64,000 nucleotides of DNA. Origin: Calamus simplicifolius (Eukaryota; Streptophyta; Magnoliopsida; Arecales; Arecaceae). A program made the position numbers and the translations under genes. The DNA is taken from positions 582,778-646,777 of the forward strand of contig UESW01004819.1 in the NCBI GenBank assembly GCA_900491605.1, read 5' to 3'. The notes under the pieces were generated by a model. That model worked only from the letters and a program-made list of their open reading frames with translations. It was not told the DNA's origin and searched no databases. Below, piece after piece: positions 1-10,574 of the stretch (positions are counted from its first letter, which is position 1; every line of letters starts with the position of its first letter).

Positions 1-1100
1 ACATTTGCTTTCTGATCCCCATTGGGATGTAAATTGCCCACTGACCTTTCTTTTAAAATAACATTTCATGATTTTCAAAAGTTGCCCACCAGCATGTCTT
101 TTTCAAATTCAGATGCAAGCTTTTCAAATTTCATGATGCTGGGCTGTGTGTGTATGCCTCCAAGGTACCATTCTACAGTTTCTCCTAAAGTGTACTCTCA
201 TTGGATGTGTGTTAAGCTAGGATCCCCGTACTTTGGTGGCACCCTTCACTACTCATGCGGTTCCCCTGCGGTGCTTCTGTTCCTTTTTTCTTTCTAACCC
301 CTCGGGCTACATAGTAACCAGCTTTCTTTTGAGCTATGATTCTTTGCCCCTAAGGGCTGCTTGCAACCTACCTTCCTTTTGGGCTGATCTAGTGTGTGCA
401 CTCACCCCTGGCCTCAAAAATCATCGTACGATTGAATCGCAAGGAGGTGCCGCTTTATATGTAGCATGCAATGCTCATGCTACGATACACACTACAGGAT
501 GATCAGCCCCATAGCTGTCCAATGCTGTATGCTACATGCTTTGAAATACATGTTTCCTTTCAGTAACATTTTTATGCATATATGCCATGAATGCAGCTAA
601 AACATATACTTTCTTTGAAACACATGCTATACTGTGAAAATACTGTAACATCATACTGTATATTCATATTTAAAAATTCATCATTTAATTTGTTCTTATT
701 TTTTAGGTTTTCAAAATCCATATTCAACACTATACATCATATAATGAAATTATCAGTCTAAATTTCCATATCTACATAATATTTCAAACTAATAACAAAG
801 ATAGATGAGGAACCCACTCATCTAATGCTATCGTGCTAGAAAATCAACTAATTCCCCTATTCAGGTTCCCTAGAGCCAGCCTCTTATCCTATTTTAACAT
901 ACATGTATCATTAGGATAATAACATGAAAGATTTCATGCAACTCTATATGAAAATGCTATGATCACATCCTAATATGATTTTCTTCCATCCTTTCTGAAC
1001 TTTCTAAAATATATATGCTAACATGATACATATGTAAAGCACAAGGTTCTAGAGCTATTCCTAAGCTTAGGAAGAACGTGTTTACCTCAGAAGCTAGAAA

Positions 1101-1246
1101 ATCCCCTTTCTTCTTCTTCATCTCCTTCTCTTTTCTTTTCTTTCTTCCTTCCTTTTCTTTTCTTTTCCCCTCACGCCGAGCTCTCTGTTTCTTTCTGTGT
1201 CTTTTTGTCACTGGCCCCCCCCCCACCCCCCCCCCCCCCCCCCCCT
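1101..1246. repeat. Polypyrimidine tract ending in poly-C
   Basis: About 110 bases of CT-rich sequence run into a C homopolymer at about 1215-1245, interrupted by one A. The complementary strand reads as a Lys/Arg/Glu/Gly-rich frame that is compositional, not a gene. Confidence 0.9.
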
Positions 1247-1317
1247 CCTTAAATAACGCTCTCATGTTGGGCACCTAGCCTTTTTGTTGGGTGCCCAACT
1301 GTCTGCCCGAACCATCT

Positions 1318-1468
1318 GTTAGGCGCCCAATTGGGCGCCTAACACCTGGTTCACATCCTCCAGTGGCTCGGCTTACTGACACTCAGGAATCAATTTTTTC
1401 AAAAATTGGGCACCTAATACCTGGTTCACATCCTCCAGTGGCTCGGCTCACTGAATCAAATTTTTTCA
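1318..1468. repeat. 26-bp perfect palindrome and imperfect tandem duplication
   Basis: 1318-1343 is a perfect inverted repeat with arms GTTAGGCGCCCAA and TTGGGCGCCTAAC and no spacer. The sequence around it is duplicated: the segment beginning GGGCGCCTAACACCTGGTTC near 1334 recurs as GGGCACCTAATACCTGGTTC near 1407, followed by the same CTCCAGTGGCTCGGCT block. The unit is about 70-75 bp in two copies. Related GGGCACCTAG and GGGTGCCCAA words lie just upstream. Confidence 0.85.
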
Positions 1469-2390
1469 AAATTTTTTTAAGGCCTTCAAACCTTTCAAAA
1501 ATTCTAAAAAATTTATATAAAGCCTTCATACAACAAAACTTTCATCCCAAATCATTTTCATCACATAACTTTTCTCTAGCCTTATTAATGGCCAATATGA
1601 CCAACAACTTACAAAATCATTAGAACATCTCAATATTACATAAATATCATTTACATTGAAATATTTCTCAATAATTTACATGAACAAAATTTTTTTGGAT
1701 GTTACATTGCATGCAATCAATCCACTTGAAATGCAGGCTAGGTTGAGAGCAGTCATGGGTTTGGTAGGTGGCTTTGAGGCATTTGATCAAGCTTGTTTGT
1801 CGAGCCTCAGGCCAAGTCTCGAGAATAACAGGAGGAGAAACTTTAAGCCTACATCCAAGCTAGTCCAATCATATTTCTAGCCAAGTTTAGGTTTAGGCTA
1901 AAACACGAATGTTGATTTTTTTTTTTTTTGGTGGGGCTGACCTGCATGGATGCCCAAGCCAACCCGGCCCGGCTCAATTCCATCCCTATGGCTGATCTGA
2001 GCTTGGTGAAACCTTTATTCAAGGTCACAGGTAGGATTTAGCAATGCTTAAGCTTCTTTCATCTATAATCCATGGTTCATGCTAGTTCTAATTCAATCTA
2101 AACATGTGCCTAATATGATTTGAAATAATTTTAGAAGTCAACATCTTCTTCAATTTTTTCCAAGTTGATGGGAGTCCTTACCCATGGAAGATGCAGTCCA
2201 TTGGGATACATCGCAAATCTTTTTTTCATGCTTGATTCTACAACAAATAGCACTATTTAAAGAAGAAATTCTTGTGTAGACCTAGTTTACTACGTGAGTT
2301 GTAGACCAAGTCAATTAGTGCCACATCAACAGATTTTTTTTTTTTCTCTAAGCGTGCACTATTTCTTTTACAGTCTGGGTCTTGCATTTA

Positions 2391-3365
2391 CACTACAAAA
2401 ATAATGAAATAGCGACGCAAAGATGCGTCGCTAAAATTGCGACTACATTGCGATGCCTCCGTGTCAAAAAATATTGCGACGCAAATAGCGACGCATTAGC
2501 GACTCAATAAACCATAAAATTAAAAAAAAATTTAAATTTAGCGACGCAAAAATACGTTGCAATATTTATAAAATATTTTTTTTTAAATATTATTAAAGGA
2601 ATAAAATATTATGATGTAGCTAAGTGCGTCGTAATGTTTTTAAAAAATTAATTATGTTAAATAGCGACGCATTAGCGACACAATAAACATAAAATGAGAA
2701 AAAAAATATTTAATATAGCGACGCAATTTTTGCGTCGCAAATATTAATAAAAAATTAATTTTTATAAAATATAATTATGAAATAAAAATATTGCGACGCA
2801 ACTCAGTGCATCGCAATATTTTGAAAAACATAATAATTTTAAATAGCGACGCAGTAGCGACGCAATAGACCAGAAAATTATAAAAATTAATTTTAATTTA
2901 GCGACGCACTAATTGCGTCACAATTATTTTAAATAAAATTAATTTTTATAAATATTAATATGAAAAAAATATTGCGATGCAAAACAATGCATCGCAATGT
3001 TTTTAAAAACTTAATTATTTTAAATAGCGACGCATTAGCGACGCAATAAAACAGAGAAATATAAAAAAATATTTTTAAATTTAGCGACGCAATAATTGCA
3101 TCGCAATTAATTTAAATAAAATTTATTTTAAGAAAAGTATTATGAAATAAAAATATTGCGACGCAATCCAGTGCATCGTAATGTTTTGTTAAAAATAAAT
3201 ATGTTAATTAGCAGCGTAATAGCGGTACAATAAAACAGTAAAGTAATTAAAAAAAATTTTATTTAACGACGCAAATTAATACATCGTAATATTTTAAAAG
3301 AAATTTATAATGCCAAATTAGCGAGGCATTAGCGACGCAATAAATTAAAAAATATAATTAAAAAT
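2391..3365. repeat. CACTA left subterminal array, about 181-bp period
   Basis: The phrase AAATAGCGACGCATTAGCGAC recurs near 2477, 2657, 2839 and 3020, with a degenerate copy near 3200, giving a period of about 181 bp. Each unit carries paired GCGACGCA/TGCGTCGC words separated by AT-rich filler and able to form short stems. The last copies are the most diverged. Confidence 0.8.
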
Positions 3366-6160
3366 TAATAATGTTCGAGATCGATCGTCGTCGACCGTGA
3401 TCGATCATGGCTTCGATCGATCGCAACCGTCGGGTCGTCACCGATCGGATCGATCGCGATGGTCCAAGATCGGTCATCGCCGACTGGGATCGATCATGGC
3501 TTAGATCGATGGCAACCGTCGGATCATCACCGATCGAGATCGATTATGGCTTCGATCGATCGCAATCGTCGGATCGTCACCGATCCGATCGATCGCGATA
3601 GTCCGAGATTGGTAGTCACCGACCGGGATCGATCATGGCTTCGATCGATCGCAACCCTCGATCGTCACCGATCTGATCGATCGCGACGGTCCGAGATTGG
3701 TCGTCGCCGATCAGGACCGATCATGGCTTGGATCAATCCCAACCGTTGGATCATCGCCGACCGGGATCGATCATGGCTTCGATCAATCGCAACTGTCGGA
3801 TCGTCGCCGATCCGATCGATCGCCACGGTCCGAGATAGGTTGTCGCCGACCAGGATCGATCATGGCTTAGATCGATCGCAACCGTCGGATCGTCGCCGAC
3901 CGGGATCGATCATGGCTTTGATCGATCGCAACCGTCGGATCGTCGCCGATCCGATCGATCGCCACGGTCCGAGAGAGGTCATCGTCGACCGGGATTGATC
4001 ATGGCTTGGATCGATCGCAACCGTCAGATCGTCGCCGACCGGGATCGATCATGGCTTGGATCGATCGCAACCATCGGATCGTCGCCGATCGGGATCGATC
4101 ATGGCTTAGATCGATCGCAACCATCGGATCATCGCCGACCGGGATCGATCATGGCTTCGATCGATTGCAACCGTCGGATCGTCGCCGATCCGATCGATCG
4201 CGACGGTCCAAGATAGGTTGACGCCGACCGGGATCGATCATGGCTTGGATCGATCGCAACCGTCGAATCGTCGCCAATCCGATCGATCGCCACAGTCCGA
4301 GATAGGTCATCGCCGACCGGGATCGATCAGGCTTGGATCGATCGCAACCGTCGGATCATCGTCGACCAGGATCGATCATGGCTTGGATCGATCGCAATCG
4401 TCGGATCGTCGCCGATCCGATCGATCGCCATGGTCCGAGATAGGTCGTCGCCGACCGGGATCGATCATGGCTTGGATCGATCGCAACCGTCGGATCGTCG
4501 CCGATCCGATCGATCGCCACGGTCCAAGATAGGTCGTCGCCGACCAGGATCGATCATGGCTTGGATCGATCGCAACCGTCGGATCATCGCCGATCGGGAT
4601 CGATCATGGCTTGGATCGATCGCAACCATCAGATCATCGCCGACCGGGATCGATCATGGCTTGGATCGATCGCAACCATTGGATCGTCGCCGATCCGATC
4701 GATCGCGACGGTCCGAGATAGGTCGATGCCGATCGGGATCGATCATGGCTTGGATCGATCGCAACCGTCGGATCGTCGTCGACCGAGATCGATCATGGCT
4801 TGGATCGATCGCAACCGTCGGATCATCGCCGACCGGGATCGATCATGGTTTCGATCGATTGCAACCGTCGGATTGTCGTCGATCCGATCGATCGCGACGG
4901 TCCGAGATAGGTCGACGCCGACTTGGATCGATCATGGCTTGGATCGATCGCAACCCCGGATCGTCGCCGACCGGGATCGATCATGGCTTGGATCGATCGC
5001 AACCGTCGGATCGTCGCCGATCCGATCGATCGCCACGGTCCGAGATAGGTCGTCGCCGATCGGGATTGATCATGGCTTGGATCGATCACAACCGTCGGAT
5101 CATCGCCGACCGGGATCGATCATGGCTTGGATCGATCGCAACCGTCGGATCGTCGCCGACCGGGATCGATCATGGCTTGGATCGATCGCAACCGTCGGAT
5201 CCTCGCCGACCGGGATCGATCATGGCTTGGATCGATCGCAACCGTCGGATCATCGCCAACCGGGATCGATCATGGCTTGGATCGATCGCAATCGTCGGAT
5301 CGTCGCCGACCCAGATCGATCATTGCTTGGATCGATCGCAACCGTCGGATCATCGCCGATCGGGATCGATCATGGCTTCAATCGATCGCAACCGTCGGAT
5401 CGTCGCCGATCCGATCGATCGCCACGGTCCGAGAGAGGTCGTCGCCGACCGGGATCGATCATGGCTTGGATCGATCGCAACCGTCAGATCGTCGCCGACC
5501 AGGATCGATCATGGCTTGGATCGATCGCAACCATCGGATCATCGCCGACCGGGATCGATCATGGCTTGGATCGATTGCAACCATCGGATCATCGCTGATC
5601 CGATCGATCGTAATGGTCCGAGATAGGTCGACGCCGACCGGAATTGATCATGGCTTGGATCGATCGCAACCGTCGGATCGTCGCCGACCGAGATCAATCA
5701 TGGCTTGGATCGATCGCAACCGTCGGATCATCGCCGACCGGGATCGATCATGGCTTCGATCGATTGCAAACCATCGGATCATCACCGATCTGATCGATCG
5801 TGACGGTCCGAGATAGGTCAACGCCGACCGGGATCGATCATGGCTTGGATTGATCGCAACCGTCGGATCGTCGCCGAACGAGATCGATCATGGCTTGGAT
5901 CGATCGCACTGTCGGATCATCGCCGACCGGGATCGATCATGGCTTCGATCGATTGCAACCGTCGGATCATCGCCGATTCGATCGATCGCAACGGTCCGAG
6001 ATAGGTCGACGCCAACCGGAATCGATCATGGCTTGGATTGATTGCAACCGTCGGATCATCGCCGACCGGGATCGATCATGGCTTGGATCGATCGCAACCG
6101 TTGGATCTTCGCCGACCGGGATCGATCATGGCTTGGATTGATCGCAACCGTCGGATCGTT
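3366..6160. repeat. GATC-rich minisatellite, 50-bp and about 89-bp units
   Basis: About 2.8 kb of tandem repeat. The basic unit is 50 bp, starting GATCGATCATGGCTTGGATC and ending GTCGCCGACCGG. A longer unit of about 89 bp contains an extra block (CCGATCGATCGCCACGGTCC then GAGATAGG) and is interspersed among the short units. The array is CpG- and GATC-rich while both flanks are AT-rich CACTA subterminal DNA. Long open frames across it (up to about 400 codons) exist only because the unit lacks stops in some frames; 50 is not a multiple of 3, so all frames are sampled. I do not treat it as coding. Confidence 0.93.
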
Positions 6161-7660
6161 TATAATTATAAAAAAAAGTAATGAAAAAGTTTAAACAATA
6201 TTGCGACACCGTAGCGACGCATTTTTGAAGAAAAAATAAACAATATTGCGACGCAATGTATGCGTCGCAATTATTTTTAGTAAATAAAATTTTTATCAGT
6301 AATAATAAATAAAGAAATATAATATTTCGATGCATTAGTTGCGTCGCAATGTTTTTTCTATAAATATGTAATGCAAAAGTATAAAAAAATATTGTGACGC
6401 AATTTGTGCATCGCAATCATTATCATAAATTATAAATATTATCATTTATAAATATTAAAAATTATTGCAATGCCGTAGCGATGCATTTTTGAAGAAAAAA
6501 ATAAACAAATATTGCGGCGCAATGTATGAGTCACAATTATTTTTAGTAAATATAATTTTTATCAGTATTAATAAATAAAAGAAATATAATATTGCGACAT
6601 TAGTTACGTCGCAATATTTTTTCTATAAATATATGTAATGAAAAAGTTTAAAAAAAATATGCGACGCAATTTATGCATCGCATTATTATAAAATGCATCG
6701 CAATTATTATCATAATTATAAATTATTATTTATAAATATTAAAAATTATTGCGACGCCGTAGCGATGCATTTTCGAAGAAAAAATAAAAATATTGCGAAA
6801 CAATGTATGCATCGCAATTTTTTTAGTAAATATAATTTTATCAGTATTAATAAATAAAAGAAATATAATATGCGACGCATTCGTTGCATCGCAATGTTTT
6901 TTCATAAATATAGTAATGAAAAAGTTAAAAAAATATTGCGACGCAATTTGTGCGTCGCAATTATTATCATAAATTATAAATTTATCATTTATAAATATTA
7001 AAAAATTATTGTGACATCGTAGCGATGCATTTTCGAAGAAAATAATAAACAAATATTACGACGCAATGTATGCGTCGTAATTATTTTTAGTAATATAATT
7101 TTATCAATAATAAAAATAAAAAAAAATATAATATTGCGACGCATTAGTTGCGTCGCAATGTTTTTTCTATAAATAGATGTAACGAAAAGTAAAAAAAAAA
7201 TTGCGACGCAATTTGTGCGTCGCAATTAATATCATAAATTATAATTTTTATCATTTATAAATATTTTAAAAAAATAAATAAAACATATATAACATTGCGA
7301 CGCATTTATTGCGTCGCAATGTTTTTTGGATAAATATATGTAATAAAAAGTTAGAAAAATTTTTTGCGACGCACTGTATGCATCGCAATTATTGTCATAA
7401 ATTATATTTTAATTATTAAAAATATTAAAAAAATATTGCGATGCCTTAGTGATGCAATTTTTAAAAAATAAAAATAATTTTCCCGTCGGACATTGGCGCC
7501 AAGTTAGCGACGCATTAGCGACGCAATTAATTGCATCGCTATTTTTTTCATAAAATATAATAAGGCCAAATTAACGATGGATTAGCGATGCATTGTTGTG
7601 TCGCTAATACATAATAAATTTAAAAAAATTGCGACCGATTAACGACGCAATATTTGCGTC
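6161..7660. repeat. CACTA subterminal array, about 270-bp period
   Basis: Units with a GTAGCGATGCATTTT(T/C)GAAG marker recur near 6207, 6472, 6757 and 7013, so the period is about 260-285 bp. Each unit holds two or three stem-forming pairs such as TTGCGACGCA...TGCGTCGCAA. The core word is shared with the other subterminal arrays, but the spacer sequence and period differ. The most conserved inverted pairs lie at about 6940-7330. Confidence 0.8.
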
Positions 7661-7672
7661 GCTAATCACTCA

Positions 7673-7681
7673 TATATAAAG
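7673..7681 (+). promoter_or_regulatory. TATA box of the CACTA transposase transcription unit
   Basis: TATATAAAG lies just inside the subterminal array. It is followed by a CT-rich GC-rich stretch typical of a plant 5' leader and then by a consensus splice donor (GAG|GTAA) at 7834/7835. The position between subterminal repeats and transposase genes is where the CACTA promoter is expected. Confidence 0.6.
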
Positions 7682-7704
7682 TCGGTCGGCCTTCTCTTCT
7701 TCTT

Positions 7705-7834
7705 CCACGTCTTGACCTAGCCGCCACCCTCCCCAAAACCTCCGCCAGGCCACCGTTCGCTGCTCTGGCTCCCCCCCTCCGGTGCTCCGGCTCCCCGGCG
7801 GTCTCCTCCAACTTCGGCGTCTCCTCTCGCCGAG
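7705..7834 (+). other. Putative non-coding leader exon of the CACTA transcript
   Basis: A pyrimidine-rich leader begins about 25-30 bp after the TATA box and ends at a good splice donor at 7834/7835 (GAG|GTAA), four bases before the assembly gap. The transcription start is inferred. No ATG-initiated frame fits a transposase here. The intended acceptor, possibly near the start of the TNP2 region, cannot be identified because of the gap. Confidence 0.4.
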
Positions 7835-7838
7835 GTAA

Positions 7839-8491
7839 NNNNNNNNNNNNNNNNNNNNNNNNNNNNNNNNNNNNNNNNNNNNNNNNNNNNNNNNNNNNNN
7901 NNNNNNNNNNNNNNNNNNNNNNNNNNNNNNNNNNNNNNNNNNNNNNNNNNNNNNNNNNNNNNNNNNNNNNNNNNNNNNNNNNNNNNNNNNNNNNNNNNNN
8001 NNNNNNNNNNNNNNNNNNNNNNNNNNNNNNNNNNNNNNNNNNNNNNNNNNNNNNNNNNNNNNNNNNNNNNNNNNNNNNNNNNNNNNNNNNNNNNNNNNNN
8101 NNNNNNNNNNNNNNNNNNNNNNNNNNNNNNNNNNNNNNNNNNNNNNNNNNNNNNNNNNNNNNNNNNNNNNNNNNNNNNNNNNNNNNNNNNNNNNNNNNNN
8201 NNNNNNNNNNNNNNNNNNNNNNNNNNNNNNNNNNNNNNNNNNNNNNNNNNNNNNNNNNNNNNNNNNNNNNNNNNNNNNNNNNNNNNNNNNNNNNNNNNNN
8301 NNNNNNNNNNNNNNNNNNNNNNNNNNNNNNNNNNNNNNNNNNNNNNNNNNNNNNNNNNNNNNNNNNNNNNNNNNNNNNNNNNNNNNNNNNNNNNNNNNNN
8401 NNNNNNNNNNNNNNNNNNNNNNNNNNNNNNNNNNNNNNNNNNNNNNNNNNNNNNNNNNNNNNNNNNNNNNNNNNNNNNNNNNNNNNNNNNN
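7839..8491. other. Assembly gap (653 N)
   Basis: A run of N. It sits directly beside an array of GC palindromes and homopolymer runs, which probably caused the break in assembly, so the true length may differ. Confidence 0.99.
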
Positions 8492-9260
8492 GGCCGCTGC
8501 CGTGGCCGCAGTGGCCTGGCCACGGTGGCCAGGCCACTGTAAAAAAAAAAAATTTTTTTAACAGGGGGGTGGGGAAACCCCCCCTGTCTTCTTCGGCCAC
8601 GGCCGCTGCCGTGGCCGGCAGTGGCCTGGCCACGGTGGCCAGGCCACAGTAAAAAAAAAAAATTTTTAACAGGGGGGGGGGGGAAACCCCCCCCCCCCAT
8701 TTTGTCTTCTCCGGCCGCTGCCGTGGCCGCAGTGGCCTGGCCACGGTGGCCAGGCCACTGTAAAAAAAAAAATTTAACAGGGGGGGGGGAAAACCCCCCC
8801 CCCATTTTCTCTTCTCCGGCCACGGCCGTGGCCGCGGCCGGACAAGGCGGCCACGGCCGCTGCCGTGGCCGTCTTCTCCGGCCACGGCCGCTGCCGTGGC
8901 CGGCAGTGGCCTGGCCACGGTGGCCAGGCCACTGTAAAAAAAAAAAAATGTTGGCTTTACAGGGGGGGGGGAAAACCCCCCCCCCCCCATTTCTCTTCTC
9001 CGGCCACGGCCGCTGCCGTGGCCGGCAGTGGCCTGGCCACGGTGGCCAGGCCACTGTAAAAAAAAAAAAGGTTGTTACAGGGGGGAGGCCCCCCCCCCTT
9101 CCTTCCGGCCACGGCCGCCGTGGCCGGCAGTGGCCTGGCCACGGTGGCCAGGCCACAAAAAAAAAAAAAAATTTTACAGGGGGTGGGGGGAAAACCCCCC
9201 TCTTCCCGGCCACGGCCGGTGGTCAGGACAAAAAAAAAAAAAACGGGGAAACCCCCCCCC
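8492..9260. repeat. GC-palindrome and homopolymer tandem array
   Basis: About seven units of roughly 90-150 bp. Each has a block of GGCCACGGCCGCTGCCGTGG type; a perfect inverted repeat (GTGGCCTGGCCAC, one spacer G, GTGGCCAGGCCAC); an A run of 10-15; TTTAACAG or similar; then a G run, AAA(A) and a matching C run. Copies decay towards 9200. The array begins at the gap edge, so more units are probably hidden. Open frames on both strands here are compositional. Confidence 0.92.
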
Positions 9261-10574
9261 CCTTTTATCTTACGGCCACAATTTATGCAATAATTTTGTG
9301 CATTTGTAGTTATTTACAATTTTTATGTCTTGATTATTTACATTCTGCTTCAAATTGAATGATGCATTAAATTATGTAATGCTAGAATGAAAGTCTTGTT
9401 GTAGTTTTATTTAATTTCAGCAACAATTAGTAGTTTCAATGATTTATATTTTAGTCTTCACAAACATTTATATTGACATAATAATCTTAAGAAGAGTATA
9501 TATAGAACACTACTATGTATAATTGACAAGAATTTTGAATAACAAGCATAAGTTCGATTGTCTTCGGATTTTCATATTATTAATCACAGCACTATAACCT
9601 TTAGACCCGTTTGAGAATTTGTAAGACTTAGTCTTGCAAATTCTCAAATTGTCCTGGTGGACAGTTTGAGAATATTTTTTGCGATATGTTAGTCTGCTAT
9701 TAATCATCGTTGGTTGAGATTGCGGTTTGTATTTGCTCATACGTTCTCCTAGTGTGGCATATATGCCACACATTTAGGAGAACATATGGGAAATGCTGCT
9801 GAAATTTCAACGTAACCGATCGATGATAATTAATAGCAGAATAACATATCACAAAAAATATTCTTGAATGGGATAGGGCCTTACCTTTTAGACATGGAGT
9901 GAAGGTAGAATTAATTTAGGACACTTGAAAGCTTGTGAAGTCTCATGATTGAACGACCGCCTTGCGGCCCGACCCGAACTCAAGCCCTAGCATTAGCCAT
10001 GAACCTGTGCCTCGGTCCTTGCTAGCACGCCAAGGATCGTAGCCGTGGCCGCCTTGCATGGTAGGGACCTTAGTTGCCTAAAAGAAAATTGGTTTAGTTA
10101 TAAATGATTTAAATGGTTGTTATTAACCTTAGTTGTGTATATAGAATAATTTTAGTTATGGATGTATATAGTAATACTGAATGGATAGTTTTTTGCATGT
10201 AGGTGGATGGATCCTTAATGGTGTTAAAGCCTACACTGTTAACTTTGTATAACTGTCATGGTGAACCAAAATGAGCGGGAGCTCATCGGGCATGGATGTA
10301 TGCATAGTGCTGCAAATCAAGAAGTATGGTCTTGCTCTTGAACATCGATTATCAGAAAAGAATTTGTAGCAATCAAAGAAATGCCAAATGATAATGTTGG
10401 AAGAAAGTTAATAAGATCGATTGTTGCTTGAACAATTGTATGATATTGGGGTTCAGAGCATGGGCAATAGGCCAACCTGTACGGATGATCTGAGGCAGCT
10501 GCTGGCAGAACATGATATAAAGAGGGAAATGCCATCATGCAATCTTCCACAATGTGTCGAAAATGTAAAGTGGC
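9261..10574. other. CACTA internal non-coding region before the transposase
   Basis: AT-rich sequence without a recognisable coding exon, apart from the hairpin cluster at 9611-9870. A GC-richer segment near 9940-10070 could be a spliced leader remnant. No TNP2 N-terminal domain is readable between here and 10575, so this region probably includes the site of an N-terminal deletion. Confidence 0.5.
9611..9870. repeat. Cluster of three overlapping hairpins
   Basis: Hairpin 1 is at 9611-9647, with 18-nt arms and one mismatch. Hairpin 2 is at 9641-9672, with 14-nt arms around TGGT, and uses the right arm of hairpin 1 as its left arm. Hairpin 3 is an imperfect foldback of roughly 95-nt arms (about 9670-9863), centred on a perfect 20-bp palindrome GTGTGGCATATATGCCACAC at 9752-9771. 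The outer part of the right arm repeats the left arm closely (ATATGTTA...CTGCTATTAAT against ATTAATAGCAG...TAACATAT). RNA from this stretch would be strongly structured. Confidence 0.82.

Larger units (their letters stand above)
1..2390. other. AT-rich non-coding flank
   Basis: No supported gene. Short open frames here have no recognisable domain and overlap low-complexity DNA. Visible structure is a polypyrimidine/poly-C tract (about 1101-1246), a palindrome with a tandem duplication (1318-1468) and otherwise AT-rich spacer up to the CACTA terminus. Confidence 0.6.

Noticed and set aside
3407..6141. Several long plus-strand frames (up to 398 codons) rich in Asp, Arg, Ser and Ile
   Set aside because: They are translations of the 50-bp minisatellite; open length follows from the repeat unit lacking stops, and equally long frames exist in more than one phase.
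2391..7660. CRISPR-like look of regularly spaced short palindromic repeats
   Set aside because: The repeats are degenerate, AT-rich and bounded by CACTA termini in plant nuclear DNA with introns; spacers are repeats too, and there are no cas genes.
7662..9213. Minus-strand frames of 442 and 498 codons
   Set aside because: Most of their length is the N gap; the rest is the GC-palindrome/homopolymer array.
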